Shown: positions 1 to 9,175, counted from the stretch's first letter. The stretch is 64,000 bases of DNA from Streptomyces sp. NBC_00775 (GCF_036347135.1 NZ_CP108938.1:8928001-8992000); one strand, 5' to 3'. Notes: generated from the sequence alone by a model not told the origin. Numbers and translations: made by a program.

Positions 1-132
1 GCCCGACAGCAGTTTCACCGCTACCGAGCGGTCGAGGATCGTGTCACGCCCCTCGTACACCTCGCCCATACCGCCTCGGCCCAGGCACCGGTCCAGCCGG
101 TACCTGCTTGCCAGAATCCGGAGGTCCCCCAT
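1..132 (-). CDS. Ser/Thr protein kinase, N-terminus only (cut by window edge)
   Basis: The first 44 codons of a gene that continues off the left edge. The translation holds a kinase glycine-rich loop, [12 protein letters not shown] (residues 17-28), followed by VAVKLL (37-42) with the lysine that anchors ATP phosphates. This is the N-lobe start of a Hanks-type (PknB-like) kinase, which would phosphorylate proteins on Ser/Thr, usually with the kinase domain in the cytoplasm. The ATG at 132 is the start that gives this reading; no strong ribosome binding site is visible. The catalytic loop, any membrane segment and any sensor domain lie outside the window, so the subfamily cannot be named. Confidence 0.8.
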   Translation of the reverse strand, partial: MGDLRILASRYRLDRCLGRGGMGEVYEGRDTILDRSVAVKLLSG

Positions 133-237
133 GGATGCCCACCCCGCCGTTCGGCTCTCGGCGCCAATCGTCCCGCCGGTACCTGGGCACGCGCAACCGA
201 TTCGGCGAGGGCCGTCACCGTCGCTGGGGCAAAAGAG

Positions 238-270
238 CAGTGGTCCCGCTTCCGTGAAGCGGGACCACTG
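238..270 (-). terminator. Rho-independent terminator of the DUF349 gene
   Basis: A perfect 15-bp inverted repeat (238-252 with 256-270) with a 3-base loop lies 17 bases past the DUF349 stop codon. On the minus strand it is followed by a CTCTTTTG tract, the classic stem plus T-run layout. Confidence 0.85.
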
Positions 271-286
271 ACAAGGGCGGCGTGCG

Positions 287-1516
287 TCAGCCGCCGAACT
301 CCTGCAGACCCTTCAGGGCCTGGTCCAGCAGCGCCTGGCGGCCGTCGAGCTCCTTCTGGAGCTTGTCGGCCTTCGAGGCGTTGCCCGCGGAGCGGGCCGA
401 CTCGATCTGGCCCTGGAGCTTGTCCACGGCGGCCTGGAGCTGACCGGTCAGACCCTCGGCACGCGCGCGTGCCTCAGGGTTGGTCCGGCGCCACTCGGCC
501 TCCTCGGACTCCTGGAGAGCCCGCTCCACCGCGTGCATCCGGCCCTCGACCTTCGGGCGGGCGTCGCGCGGCACATGGCCGATGGCCTCCCAGCGCTCGT
601 TGATGGAGCGGAAGGTGGCGCGGGCCGCCTTCAGGTCCTGCACCGGGACGAGCTTCTCGGCCTCCTCGGCCAGCTCCTCCTTGAGCTTCAGGTTCTCCGA
701 CTGCTCCGCGTCACGCTCGGCGAACACGGAGCTGCGCGCCGCGAAGAACACGTCCTGGGCGCCGCGGAAGCGGTTCCACAGGTCGTCCTCGTGCTCGCGC
801 TGGGCGCGGCCCGCGGCCTTCCAGTCGGCCATCAGCTCGCGGTAGCGCGCGGCCGTCGGACCCCAGTCGGCCGAGGAGGACAGCGACTCGGCCTCCGCGA
901 CCAACTTCTCCTTGGTCTTGCGGGCCTCCTCGCGCTGCGCGTCCAGCGAGGCGAAGTGCGCCTTGCGGCGCTTGGAGAACGCCGAGCGGGCGTGCGAGAA
1001 GCGGTGCCACAGCTCGTCGTCCGACTTGCGGTCGAGCCGAGGCAGCCCCTTCCACGTGTCCACCAGCGCGCGCAGCCGCTCACCGGCCGCCCGCCACTGG
1101 TCGCTCTGCGCCAGCTCCTCGGCCTCGACGACCAGGGCCTCCTTGGAGTGCCGCGCCTCGTCGGACTGCTTCGCCCGCTGGACCTTGCGCTCCTCGCGGC
1201 GCGCGTCGACCGTCTCGACGAGCTTGTCCAGCCGTACCTTCAGCGCGTCCAGATCGCCTACCGCGTGGTGGGCGTCCACCTGCTCGCGAATATGGCCGAT
1301 GGCGGTCTGGGCGTCCTTCGCCGACAGGTCGGTGGTCTTCACTCGCTTCTCGAGGAGGCCGATCTCGACAACCAGGCCCTCGTACTTGCGCTCGAAGTAG
1401 GCCAGCGCCTCATCAGGAGAGCCGGCCTGCCAGGAACCGACGACCTGCTCGCCGTCGGCCGTACGCACGTACACGGTCCCCGTCTCGTCGACGCGGCCCC
1501 ACGGGTCGCTGCTCAC
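287..1516 (-). CDS. DUF349 domain-containing protein
   Basis: A 409-residue soluble, highly charged protein made of repeated helical DUF349 units, recognisable by recurring W-x-x-A-G or W-x-x-I-G segments ([20 protein letters not shown], then [11 protein letters not shown]) spaced about 70 residues apart. The C-terminus (about 330-409) is strongly coiled-coil. There is no signal peptide or membrane segment. The GTG at 1516 is preceded by GGAGGAGG at good spacing. The biochemical role of DUF349 proteins is not established. In Streptomyces the gene usually lies near the stringent-response gene relA and a cyclophilin; only the cyclophilin is inside this window. Monocistronic, ending at the hairpin at 238-270. 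Confidence 0.85.
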   Translation of the reverse strand: MSSDPWGRVDETGTVYVRTADGEQVVGSWQAGSPDEALAYFERKYEGLVVEIGLLEKRVKTTDLSAKDAQTAIGHIREQVDAHHAVGDLDALKVRLDKLVETVDARREERKVQRAKQSDEARHSKEALVVEAEELAQSDQWRAAGERLRALVDTWKGLPRLDRKSDDELWHRFSHARSAFSKRRKAHFASLDAQREEARKTKEKLVAEAESLSSSADWGPTAARYRELMADWKAAGRAQREHEDDLWNRFRGAQDVFFAARSSVFAERDAEQSENLKLKEELAEEAEKLVPVQDLKAARATFRSINERWEAIGHVPRDARPKVEGRMHAVERALQESEEAEWRRTNPEARARAEGLTGQLQAAVDKLQGQIESARSAGNASKADKLQKELDGRQALLDQALKGLQEFGG

Positions 1517-1650
1517 AGCGCCTCCTCCACATGATGCCTGTGAGGGGCGTCACTGCCCCCTGGCATCGTCCACAGTTTCGTCACGGCCAACATAGGCGAC
1601 CGGCAGGGCGGCTGTCCGCATCCCGCGCGACCGAAATTGGCTGCTGGCGG

Positions 1651-2487
1651 TCAGGATTTCGTCACGGTCATCTTGTTGATCACGACGGTCGCGTTGGGGG
1701 CGCCGTCGCCCGCGCCCGTGCTCTCTCCGGCCGCGGCGATCTTCGTGAGGACCTTCATGCCGGACTTGGAAATAGTTCCGAACGGTGTGTAATTGGCCGG
1801 CAGCTGACTGTCCTGGTACACGAGGAAGAACTGGCTGCCACCGGTGTTGCGGCCCTTCTTCGTCGAGGCGTCGTACTGGTTGGCCATCGCCACCGTCCCC
1901 GCCGGGTACACCCCGCCCTTCAGGGTGGTGTCCTTCAGGTTCTCGTCCGGGATCGTGTAGCCGGGAGTGCCGGTGCCGAGGGCCGTCGGGTCACCGCACT
2001 GCAGCACGTAGATGCCGTTCGTGGTGAGCCGGTGGCACTTGGTGTGGTCGAAGTAGCCCTTGGCCGCGAGGAAGTTGAACGAGTTGACGGTGTGCGGGGC
2101 CGCGGCCGTCTTCAGCGCGATGTCTATGTCACCGCATGTCGTCGCCATCTTCATCGTGTAGTCCGCGGACTTGTCGATGGTGATTGCCGGCTCCTTCTTC
2201 CAGCTCAGCGACTTCACCTTGCCCGCCGCGGCCTTCTTGCACGGGTCCGGCGCCTTGGACGCCGAAGGGCTCGGGGAGACCTCCGCGCCCGCGTTGGCCT
2301 TCTTGTCGTCGTTCTTGAAGACCCCGGTCGCGTACGACACGACACTGCCGACCACGATGACGCCGAGCACCGAGGCGACGACCGCGTTGCGTGCGTGTGT
2401 CTTGCGCCGCGCGGCCGTGCGCCGCTGCTGCTGTCGCAAGAACTTCTCCCGGGCGAGCTGACGTCGCCGCTGTTCCTGGCTGACCAC
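1651..2487 (-). CDS. Membrane-anchored cyclophilin-type peptidyl-prolyl cis-trans isomerase
   Basis: A 278-residue protein with a basic cytoplasmic N-terminus (about 1-30), one hydrophobic segment (about 34-57, AVVASVLGVIVVGSVV) and a C-terminal cyclophilin domain (about 110-275). Domain markers are FNFLAAKGYFDHTKCHRL, TIPDEN, GTVAMAN and GSQFFLVYQDS. It should catalyse proline isomerisation in exported proteins, with the catalytic domain outside the membrane. The family's active-site Arg and the FxxxxxxxxQGGD stretch are degenerate here (the sequence reads VLQCGDP), as is common in actinobacterial members. GTG start at 2487 with GAGGAG upstream. Transcribed divergently from the hydrolase-hisS pair. 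Confidence 0.88.
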   Translation of the reverse strand: MVSQEQRRRQLAREKFLRQQQRRTAARRKTHARNAVVASVLGVIVVGSVVSYATGVFKNDDKKANAGAEVSPSPSASKAPDPCKKAAAGKVKSLSWKKEPAITIDKSADYTMKMATTCGDIDIALKTAAAPHTVNSFNFLAAKGYFDHTKCHRLTTNGIYVLQCGDPTALGTGTPGYTIPDENLKDTTLKGGVYPAGTVAMANQYDASTKKGRNTGGSQFFLVYQDSQLPANYTPFGTISKSGMKVLTKIAAAGESTGAGDGAPNATVVINKMTVTKS

Positions 2488-2625
2488 CGGGTTTTCTCCT
2501 CATGCGTCTCGTACGTCAAGTGGGACGCGTGCGTCTTGTGAGCCGACCGCCTGCGTGTGCCCCGTACCGTATATGGGTTCGCTGAGGAATCGGCAGCGCC
2601 GGTAGGCTCTGATCCACAGCCACCC

Positions 2626-2655
2626 ACCGCGTACGAGACAACCGCGTACGAAACA
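2626..2655. repeat. 15-bp tandem direct repeat upstream of the MBL hydrolase
   Basis: Two head-to-tail copies of ACCGCGTACGARACA (2626-2640 and 2641-2655), identical at 14 of 15 positions, end 23 bases before the GTG of the hydrolase gene. The spacing of about one and a half helical turns could suit a regulator, but no function is known. Confidence 0.6.
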
Positions 2656-2678
2656 ACGCGACACAGCGAAGGACGATC

Positions 2679-3401
2679 GTGCTCATTGCCGGGTTCCCCG
2701 CCGGGGCCTGGGGGACCAACTGTTACCTGGTCGCCCCCGCCGCGGGTGAGGAGTGCGTGATCATCGACCCGGGCCATCAGGCCGCCCAGGGAGTCGAGGA
2801 CGCACTCAAGAAGCATCGGCTCAAGCCCGTCGCGGTCATCCTCACCCATGGTCACATCGACCATGTCGCCTCGGTCGTCCCGGTGTGCGGAGCGCACGAC
2901 GTACCGGCCTGGATCCACCCCGAGGACCGCTTCATGATGAGCGACCCGGAGAAGGCGCTCGGCCGGTCCATCGGGATGCCGCTGATGGGCGAGCTGACCG
3001 TGGGGGAGCCGGACGACGTGAAGACGCTCACCGACGGCGCGAAGCTGGAGCTGGCCGGCCTGGAGCTGTCCGTCGCGCACGCGCCCGGCCATACCAGGGG
3101 GTCGGTGACCTTCCAGATGCCCGAGACCACGGAGATCCCGTCCGTGTTCTTCTCCGGGGATCTGCTGTTCGCCGGCTCCATCGGACGCACCGACCTGCCC
3201 GGCGGCTCCCACGCCGAGATCCTCGACTCGCTGGCCCGCGTGTGCCTGCCGCTCGACGACTCGACCGTGGTGCTGTCGGGCCACGGCCCCCAGACGACCA
3301 TCGGCCAGGAGCGCGCCACCAACCCGTATATGCGGCAGGTGGCGGCGAGCCGCCAAGGAAGCGGAGTGGACCCGACCTCCGCTCCTCGACGAGGAATGTG
3401 A
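2679..3401 (+). CDS. MBL-fold metallo-hydrolase (glyoxalase II-like)
   Basis: A 240-residue metallo-beta-lactamase-fold enzyme. The zinc-binding motif THGHIDH sits near residue 53, followed by the second-site ligands in HAPGHTRGS (about 131-139), FSGDLLF (about 157-163) and LSGHGP (about 201-206). This pattern matches the hydroxyacylglutathione hydrolase-like branch, which hydrolyses thioesters or related bonds; the true substrate is unknown. No signal peptide. GTG start. Only 12 bases separate it from hisS, so the two are probably co-transcribed. YcbL-type proteins of this family commonly precede hisS in actinobacteria. Confidence 0.88.
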   Translation: MLIAGFPAGAWGTNCYLVAPAAGEECVIIDPGHQAAQGVEDALKKHRLKPVAVILTHGHIDHVASVVPVCGAHDVPAWIHPEDRFMMSDPEKALGRSIGMPLMGELTVGEPDDVKTLTDGAKLELAGLELSVAHAPGHTRGSVTFQMPETTEIPSVFFSGDLLFAGSIGRTDLPGGSHAEILDSLARVCLPLDDSTVVLSGHGPQTTIGQERATNPYMRQVAASRQGSGVDPTSAPRRGM

Positions 3402-3413
3402 CGAGAGACTTCC

Positions 3414-4676
3414 GTGAGCACCTTCAAAGCCCCCAAGGGCACGTACGACCTGACTCCGCCGGACAGCGCGAAGTACCTCGCGGTCCGCGAGGCGATCGCC
3501 GCGCCGCTGCGCAACTCCGGCTACGGCTACATCGAGACGCCCGGCTTCGAGAACGTCGAGCTGTTCTCGCGCGGGGTCGGTGAGTCCACCGACATCGTGA
3601 GCAAGGAGATGTACGCCTTCGAGACCAAGGGCGGCGACAAGCTGGCCCTGCGCCCCGAGGGCACGGCCTCCGTCCTGCGCGCGGCGCTGGAGGCCAACCT
3701 GCACAAGGCGGGCAACCTTCCCGTCAAGCTCTGGTACTCGGGCTCCTACTACCGATACGAGCGTCCTCAGAAGGGCCGGTACAGGCACTTCTCCCAGGTG
3801 GGCGCCGAGGCGATCGGAGCCGAGGACCCGGCGCTGGACGCCGAGTTGATCATTCTGGCGGACCAGGCGTACCGGTCGCTGGGACTGCGCGACTTCCGCA
3901 TCCTGCTGAACTCGCTCGGCGACAAGGAGTGCCGCCCGGTCTACCGCGCTGCCCTCCAGGACTTCCTGCGGGGCCTGGACCTCGACGAGGAGACCCTCCG
4001 CCGCGCGGAGATCAACCCGCTGCGCGTCCTCGACGACAAGCGGGACGACGTCCAGAAGAAGCTGGTCGGGGCGCCGCTCCTGCGTGACTACCTCTGTGAC
4101 GCGTGCAAGGCGTACCACGAGGAGGTGCGCGAGCTGATCACGGCCGCGGGTGTCTCCTTCGAGGACGACCCGAAGCTGGTGCGCGGGCTCGACTACTACA
4201 CCCGTACGACCTTCGAGTTCATCCACGACGGTCTCGGTTCCCAGTCCGCGGTGGGCGGCGGTGGCCGTTACGACGGCCTCTCCGAGATGATCGGCGGGCC
4301 CGCGCTGCCGTCTGTCGGGTGGGCGCTCGGTGTCGACCGTACGGTGCTGGCGCTGGAGGCGGAGGGGGTGGAGCTCGAACTCCCCTCTTCCACCAGTGTG
4401 TTCGCGGTGCCGTTGGGGGAGGAGGCCCGGCGCGTGCTCTTCGGGGTGGTCACCGCGCTGCGCAAGGCCGGGGTCGCGGCGGACTTCTCCTACGGGGCCA
4501 AGGGGCTCAAGGGTGCGATGAAGAACGCGAACCGGTCGGGTGCGCGGTACACCGTCGTCGCCGGCGAGCGCGATCTTGCCGAGGGCGTCGTGCAGCTCAA
4601 GGACATGGAGTCCGGTGAGCAGGTCGCGGTACCGGTCGACGCCATCGTGACCGAGCTGACGTCCCGCCTGGGCTGA
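3414..4676 (+). CDS. hisS: Histidyl-tRNA synthetase
   Basis: Attaches histidine to tRNA-His in the cytoplasm. The 420-residue class II synthetase shows motif 2 ([19 protein letters not shown], about 116-134), the histidine-specific signature [14 protein letters not shown] (about 254-267) and motif 3 in GGGGRYDGL...VGWALGVDR (about 281-308). A C-terminal anticodon-binding domain follows (about 325-420). The length is normal for the family. GTG start with a weak GAGAG ribosome binding site. It follows the metallo-hydrolase in a likely two-gene operon and ends in a region with a long palindromic terminator. Confidence 0.97.
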   Translation: MSTFKAPKGTYDLTPPDSAKYLAVREAIAAPLRNSGYGYIETPGFENVELFSRGVGESTDIVSKEMYAFETKGGDKLALRPEGTASVLRAALEANLHKAGNLPVKLWYSGSYYRYERPQKGRYRHFSQVGAEAIGAEDPALDAELIILADQAYRSLGLRDFRILLNSLGDKECRPVYRAALQDFLRGLDLDEETLRRAEINPLRVLDDKRDDVQKKLVGAPLLRDYLCDACKAYHEEVRELITAAGVSFEDDPKLVRGLDYYTRTTFEFIHDGLGSQSAVGGGGRYDGLSEMIGGPALPSVGWALGVDRTVLALEAEGVELELPSSTSVFAVPLGEEARRVLFGVVTALRKAGVAADFSYGAKGLKGAMKNANRSGARYTVVAGERDLAEGVVQLKDMESGEQVAVPVDAIVTELTSRLG

Positions 4677-4786
4677 GGCCCGAGGGGTTTTCGCCCCCGC
4701 CGCCCCTACCCGTCCCATCCCCCAGGGGCTCCGCCCCTTCAACCCCGGGGGTTGTGTGTTGGCTGCGGGTGGGTGGGGGCTGGTGC

Positions 4787-4845
4787 AAAAGATTGCGCAG
4801 TTCCCCGCGCCCCTAAAAGGGGCGCGGGGAACTGCGCAATCTTTT
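4787..4845. terminator. 27-bp perfect palindrome, bidirectional terminator / Streptomyces intergenic repeat
   Basis: Arms 4787-4813 and 4819-4845 are perfect complements of 27 bases around a 5-base loop (TAAAA). Both ends are A/T-rich (AAAAG on the left, CTTTT on the right), so each strand reads as a stem followed by T residues. It lies between convergent hisS and the response regulator, so it can end both transcripts. The core GGGGCGCGGGGAACTGCGC is, from memory, a very common intergenic repeat in Streptomyces. A second small palindrome, GGGGCTCCGCCCC (4725-4737), another frequent Streptomyces element, lies just upstream. Confidence 0.85.
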
Positions 4846-4869
4846 AGGGGGGCCTGGGGGCGAAGAAGG

Positions 4870-5493
4870 TCACTCCAGCAAGCCGAACCGCATCGCGCTG
4901 GTAACCGCGGCCGTCCGGTCGTCCACCCCCAGTTTCCCGAAGACCCGCAGCAGATGGGTCTTCACGGTGGACTCGCCGATGAAGAGCCGACGGCCGATCT
5001 CGGCGTTGGTGCAGCCCTCGGCGACCAGGCGAAGAACCGCCGTCTCGCGCTCGGACAGACGGGGCCGCTCCGGCTTGGTACGGAGCTGGTCGACAAGGCG
5101 GGCGGCGACGGACGGCGCCAGCACGGTCTCGCCCCGAGCGGCGGCCCGCACCGCGTCCGCGAGCTCCCCCCGAGGCAGATCCTTCAGCAGATACCCCGCC
5201 GCCCCGGCTTCCACGGCCCGCAGAATGTCCCGGTCCGTCTCGTACGTCGTCAGCACGATGACCCGGCACGACAACCCCGCCTCTGTCATCCGCACGATCG
5301 CGTCGACGCCCCCACCCCCGGGCATCCGCAGATCCATCAGCACGATGTCGGGCCGGAGCTCGGCGGCCAACGCCTCCGCCTGCGGCCCGCTGGAGGCGTC
5401 GGCGATCACATCGAGGTCGGGCTCGGCGCTGAGCATCGCGCGCAGCCCTTCCCGTACGACGGGATGGTCGTCGGCGAGGATGATCCGGATCAC
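4870..5493 (-). CDS. LuxR/NarL-family response regulator
   Basis: A 207-residue two-domain regulator. The receiver domain (1-120) starts IRIILADDHPVVREGL with the acidic pair, has the phosphoacceptor Asp in DIVLMDLRMP (about 51-55) and the conserved Lys in YLLKDL (about 103). The LuxR-type helix-turn-helix is LSERETAVLRLVAEG...TNAEIGRRLF...STVKTHL (about 142-190). It overlaps the histidine kinase upstream by 4 bases (GTGA), so the two form a cognate pair. It is the last gene of the ABC transporter operon and probably controls that operon. Start is GTG at 5493. Confidence 0.95.
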   Translation of the reverse strand: MIRIILADDHPVVREGLRAMLSAEPDLDVIADASSGPQAEALAAELRPDIVLMDLRMPGGGGVDAIVRMTEAGLSCRVIVLTTYETDRDILRAVEAGAAGYLLKDLPRGELADAVRAAARGETVLAPSVAARLVDQLRTKPERPRLSERETAVLRLVAEGCTNAEIGRRLFIGESTVKTHLLRVFGKLGVDDRTAAVTSAMRFGLLE

Positions 5494-6695
5494 GAGCCAC
5501 TCCTGGGGACGGGCAGACGCACGGTGACGGTCGTCCCGTCACCGGGCGCACTGCGGACCTGAGCCGTACCGCCTACTTCGGCGGCCCGCGCTCGCAGCCC
5601 CGCCAGACCGTAGCCGTCGGCCGGCGCGGCCGGGTCGAAGCCGCGGCCGTCGTCGCGTACGGAGACGGCGAGGGAATCCTCGGTGTAGGCCAGGACGACC
5701 GCGACCGTGACCGAACTCCCCGCGTGCTTACGGGTGTTGGCCAGTGCCTCCTGGCAGGAGCGCAGGGCGACGACTTCGGGCCCGGCGGGCAGCGCGCGCA
5801 CCGGACCGGTCACGTCGAGGGTCGCGTCATGGCGGGCGGCGAGCCGGCGCAGCGCGTCGGGCAGCGTGGCGCCGTCGAGGTCGGCGGGCGCGCCTCCGGC
5901 GACCAGGGCCCGCGCCTCGGCGAGGTTCTGCCGGGCCGTCTCGGCCATCAGGGTCAGATGGCGGCGGGCCCGCGGCAGATCGTGGTCCACCTCGGCCTCG
6001 ACGGCCTGGACCAGCATCAGCAGGCTGGTGAAGCCCTGCGCGAGGGTGTCGTGGATTTCCCGGGTGAGTCGTTCCCGTTCGGCCAGCGCGCCGTGTGCGG
6101 CCGACAGACGGGAGATCTCATGGCGGCTGACGTCCAACTCGGCGATCAACTCCGCCCGTTCCCGGCTCTGCTCGATGATGCGGATGATCCAGCTGCCGAT
6201 GGCCACGGAGAAGACGAGGGTCACCACGGCGAAGAGCACGTTGAAGAAGACGTCCTGGTCGCTCGGCCACCACAGCAGCGCCCAGCCCACCACCGGCGCG
6301 ATGTTGATGACCGTCACGGCTGTCAGTGCCCAGTGCAGGCGCAGCGCCATGAAGCACTGGGGGACGAGCGCGAAGGTCATCAGACGCGTCTCACCGACGA
6401 GGACCGCCGACGGCAGGAACAGCATCATCGCTCCCGTGAGGTAGCCAAGGGCCCGCCGTTCGTCGGGGGGATCGCCGTTGAGGATGGGGCGTCCCACCGC
6501 CACGTACCAGGGGATCAGCAAGACGAGCAGCGAGGCCGCGACGAAGCGCAGGGACCACCCCGGGTGCCCTGTACCGAGCACGAACACCAGGGTGGCCACC
6601 CACACGATCGCGAAGTACGAGTCCCAGAGCCGGAACGACCGGTCCCAGGTGTACGCGCTCTTCGCGCCGCCGGGACCGGTCATCCGCTCGGTCAT
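5490..6695 (-). CDS. NarL-family sensor histidine kinase
   Basis: A 401-residue membrane sensor. Five or six hydrophobic segments fill residues about 20-170, followed by a coiled linker, the DHp helix with phospho-accepting His in LTREIHDTLAQGF (about 200-212), and a HATPase domain with CQEALANTRKHA (N-box) and VRDDGRGFD plus GYGLAGLRARA (G-boxes). It would autophosphorylate and pass phosphate to the regulator encoded next. The signal is unknown and there is no large extracellular domain, so it may sense within the membrane. The ATG at 6695 overlaps the permease stop as ATGA, which decides the start over the longer upstream reading. Confidence 0.93.
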   Translation of the reverse strand: MTERMTGPGGAKSAYTWDRSFRLWDSYFAIVWVATLVFVLGTGHPGWSLRFVAASLLVLLIPWYVAVGRPILNGDPPDERRALGYLTGAMMLFLPSAVLVGETRLMTFALVPQCFMALRLHWALTAVTVINIAPVVGWALLWWPSDQDVFFNVLFAVVTLVFSVAIGSWIIRIIEQSRERAELIAELDVSRHEISRLSAAHGALAERERLTREIHDTLAQGFTSLLMLVQAVEAEVDHDLPRARRHLTLMAETARQNLAEARALVAGGAPADLDGATLPDALRRLAARHDATLDVTGPVRALPAGPEVVALRSCQEALANTRKHAGSSVTVAVVLAYTEDSLAVSVRDDGRGFDPAAPADGYGLAGLRARAAEVGGTAQVRSAPGDGTTVTVRLPVPRSGS

Positions 6696-7537
6696 CCGTC
6701 GCGCCGGTTCTTCCACCGGAAGGTCAGCAGACACAGCAGCAATCCTCCGACGCACCACGCCCCGAGCACCAGGGCGATCCGCCCGAACTCCCAGTCGCCC
6801 GCCTGTTCCAGGACCTTCGCCGACTCGGGCAGGAACACCCCGCGCAGCCCCTGGCACATCCACTTCAGCGGGAACAGCGCGCCGATGTTCAGCATCCAGT
6901 CGGGGATGGTGTCGATGGCGATGTACACCCCGGAGATGAACTGGAGGACCAGGAAGGGGAGTACGACCACGGAGGTGGCGCTCTTGCCGGACTTCGGGAC
7001 CGAGCTGATCGCGATGCCGAGCAGGGCGCAGGCCGTGAGCCCCAGGACGAAGATCCAGCCGAAGTCCGCCCACTTGCCGAGGTCCGAGGGCAGATCGACG
7101 TCGTACAGCGTCGTGCCGACGAGGAGCAGGATCGCCGTCTCCAGGGCGCCGGTCACCAGAACCAGCCAGATCTTGCCGAGGAAGTACGAGGCCGGTGGCA
7201 TCGGTGTGCCGCGCAGCCGGCGCAGCACCTTCTCGTCCCGCTCGATCGCGATCGAGATGCCCAGGGACTGGAAACTGGTGGACATGATGCCCGCGGCCAT
7301 CATCGCGGGGACGTACAGCTGGGAGGCGGTGATGCCCGCTCCCCGCACGTCGTCGCTGAAGATCGACGCGAAGAGGAAGAGGAAGACGACCGGGAAGGCG
7401 AAGGTGAACACCACCTGGTCGCGCTGGCGGAAGAACTGCTTGATCTCCAGGGCGCCCCGCTGGAGGCCGAGCCCCCAGGCTCCGGGCAGCCTGCCGGAAG
7501 AGGTCTGACGGTCCGCGCGTACGGCGGTCGTGCTCAT
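6692..7537 (-). CDS. ABC-2 type transporter permease
   Basis: A 281-residue integral membrane protein with about six hydrophobic segments, in the ABC-2 permease family (DrrB-like): N-terminal cytoplasmic stretch, first span near FTFAFPVVFLFLFASIF, a loop with the RLRGTPMPPASYFLGKIW segment typical of the family, then four more spans. It forms the membrane channel for the ATPase encoded upstream, likely exporting a drug, lipid or peptide. It overlaps both neighbours by 4 bases (ATGA), so subunits are translationally coupled. The substrate cannot be inferred from sequence. Confidence 0.92.
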   Translation of the reverse strand: MSTTAVRADRQTSSGRLPGAWGLGLQRGALEIKQFFRQRDQVVFTFAFPVVFLFLFASIFSDDVRGAGITASQLYVPAMMAAGIMSTSFQSLGISIAIERDEKVLRRLRGTPMPPASYFLGKIWLVLVTGALETAILLLVGTTLYDVDLPSDLGKWADFGWIFVLGLTACALLGIAISSVPKSGKSATSVVVLPFLVLQFISGVYIAIDTIPDWMLNIGALFPLKWMCQGLRGVFLPESAKVLEQAGDWEFGRIALVLGAWCVGGLLLCLLTFRWKNRRDG

Positions 7538-8400
7538 CGCGCGTCCTCCTGTCCGGTCAGCCGGAGGTAGACGTCCTCCAGGGTGGGGCGGCTCACCCGC
7601 AGGCCCGGGATCTCGCCGTCGAAGCGGTGTATGAGCTCGGCGACTGTCCTGGTGGGGGTGTCGGTGCGCGTACTGCGCGGGGTGCCGTCGGACTCCGTCC
7701 ACTCCACGGTGGCCTCGGTACCGAAGCGCTCGCGCAGCGTGGACGGCTCGCCCTCGGCGACGACCCGGCCCTTCGCGATCACCGCGAGCCGGTGCGCGAG
7801 CGCCTCCGCCTCCTCCAGGTAGTGCGTGGTGAGGAGGATGGTCGTGCCCTCGTCGGCCAGTTTCCGGATCAGGTCCCAGAACTGCCTGCGGGCGGCCGGG
7901 TCGAAGCCGGTCGTCGGTTCGTCCAGGAGCAGCAGCTCCGGACCGCCGATCACACCCAGCGCCACATCGAGCCGCCTGCGCTGACCGCCCGAGAGCGCCT
8001 TGACGCGGCTGCCCGCCTTCTCCTCCAGACCGACCAGGCCGATGACTTCCTCGGGGTCGCGGGGCCTCGGGTAGTAGCGGGCGAAGTGCCGCACGGTCTC
8101 GCGCACCGTCAACTCGGCGGGCGCGGATTCGTCCTGCCAGACGATGCCGACCCGCGAGCGCCACGCGCGCGTGCCCGTCGCCGGGTCGGCGCCGAGCACG
8201 GAGACCTCGCCCGAGTCCCGGCCGCGGTTGCCCTGGAGGATCTCCACCGTGGTGCTCTTGCCCGCTCCGTTGGGTCCGAGCAGGCCGAACACCTCGCCCT
8301 GCCGGATGCCGAGATCGATGCCGTCGACAGCGGTCACGTCCCCGTACCGCTTGCGCAGTCCCCGTACGTCCACTGCGAGTTGGTTCGCGTCTGGTGTCAT
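7534..8400 (-). CDS. ABC transporter ATP-binding protein (DrrA-like)
   Basis: A 288-residue ATPase with Walker A GPNGAGKS (about 39-46), signature LSGGQRRRL (about 136-144), Walker B LLLLDEPTTGFDP and the switch His in LLTTHYLEEAE. A C-terminal extension of about 70 residues resembles the DrrA regulatory tail. It powers the permease encoded next. The ATG at 8400 has GGGAGG 9 bases upstream. It heads a four-gene operon (ATPase, permease, kinase, regulator). An inverted repeat at 8457-8476 lies in its promoter region. Confidence 0.94.
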   Translation of the reverse strand: MTPDANQLAVDVRGLRKRYGDVTAVDGIDLGIRQGEVFGLLGPNGAGKSTTVEILQGNRGRDSGEVSVLGADPATGTRAWRSRVGIVWQDESAPAELTVRETVRHFARYYPRPRDPEEVIGLVGLEEKAGSRVKALSGGQRRRLDVALGVIGGPELLLLDEPTTGFDPAARRQFWDLIRKLADEGTTILLTTHYLEEAEALAHRLAVIAKGRVVAEGEPSTLRERFGTEATVEWTESDGTPRSTRTDTPTRTVAELIHRFDGEIPGLRVSRPTLEDVYLRLTGQEDAR

Positions 8401-8456
8401 GCCGACGAGCCTCCCGCTGAACCGAACGCTCCGGGACGACCGTGCGTACCTCCTTA

Positions 8457-8476
8457 TGTCCATCGAACGGTGGACA
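8457..8476. promoter_or_regulatory. Inverted repeat upstream of the ABC/two-component operon
   Basis: TGTCCA (8457-8462) and TGGACA (8471-8476) form perfect 6-base inverted arms separated by 8 bases. It lies about 57 bases before the ATPase start, in the divergent region shared with the VKOR gene. Symmetry and place suit a dimeric regulator such as the operon's own NarL-type protein; this is inferred, not shown. Confidence 0.4.
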
Positions 8477-8539
8477 CACGGGTGCGTGCGGCACAATGAC
8501 CGTGCCCGCAGGCCCCTTCGAAGCTACGGAAACGGCGTG

Positions 8540-9175
8540 ATGAGCAAGACGACAGTCAAGGACGTCCCGGCCGACCAGGAACGCGTCACCGCTCCCCGGA
8601 CGGTCGGCGGCAGCCGTGCCCTCGCCCTGCTGCTGGTGATCACCGGTGCGGCCGGTCTCCTTGCCGCGTGGGTCATCACGATCGACAAGTTCAAGCTCCT
8701 GGAGAACCCGAACTTCGTGCCCGGGTGCAGCCTGAACCCGGTCGTCTCCTGCGGCAACATCATGAAGAGCGAGCAGGCCTCGGCCTTCGGGTTCCCCAAC
8801 CCGATGCTGGGACTCGTCGCCTACGGCATCGTCATCTGCGTCGGCGTGAGCCTGCTCGCCCGGGCCACCTTTCCGCGCTGGTACTGGCTGACCTTCAACG
8901 CGGGCACGCTCTTCGGCGTCGGATTCTGCACCTGGCTGCAGTTCCAGTCGCTGTACCGGATCAACTCGCTGTGCCTGTGGTGCTCGCTGGCGTGGGTCGC
9001 GACGATCATCATGTTCTGGTACGTGACCTCGTCCAACATCCGCAACAACTTCCTGCCCGCCCCGCGCTGGCTGAAGAGCTTCTTCGGCGAGTTCACCTGG
9101 GTCCTGCCGGCGCTGCACATCGGGATCATCGGGATGCTGATCCTGACCCGCTGGTGGGACTTCTGGACCAGCTGA
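8540..9175 (+). CDS. Vitamin K epoxide reductase family protein
   Basis: A 211-residue membrane protein with about five hydrophobic segments. It has the paired cysteines C63 and C71 in CSLNPVVSCG and the active CLWC motif (145-148), the four-cysteine set of bacterial VKOR homologues. These re-oxidise DsbA-like thiol oxidases by passing electrons to quinone, driving disulfide formation in exported proteins. No fused thioredoxin domain is present and no dsbA lies nearby. The ATG at 8540 is chosen; a GTG immediately before it is an alternative. Transcribed divergently from the ABC operon. Confidence 0.92.
   Translation: MSKTTVKDVPADQERVTAPRTVGGSRALALLLVITGAAGLLAAWVITIDKFKLLENPNFVPGCSLNPVVSCGNIMKSEQASAFGFPNPMLGLVAYGIVICVGVSLLARATFPRWYWLTFNAGTLFGVGFCTWLQFQSLYRINSLCLWCSLAWVATIIMFWYVTSSNIRNNFLPAPRWLKSFFGEFTWVLPALHIGIIGMLILTRWWDFWTS

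Noticed and set aside
8400..8496. Longer ABC ATPase start upstream, near an AAGGAGGT word (8449-8456, minus strand)
   Set aside because: No start codon lies at usable distance from that word, while ATG 8400 has GGGAGG and begins the domain correctly.
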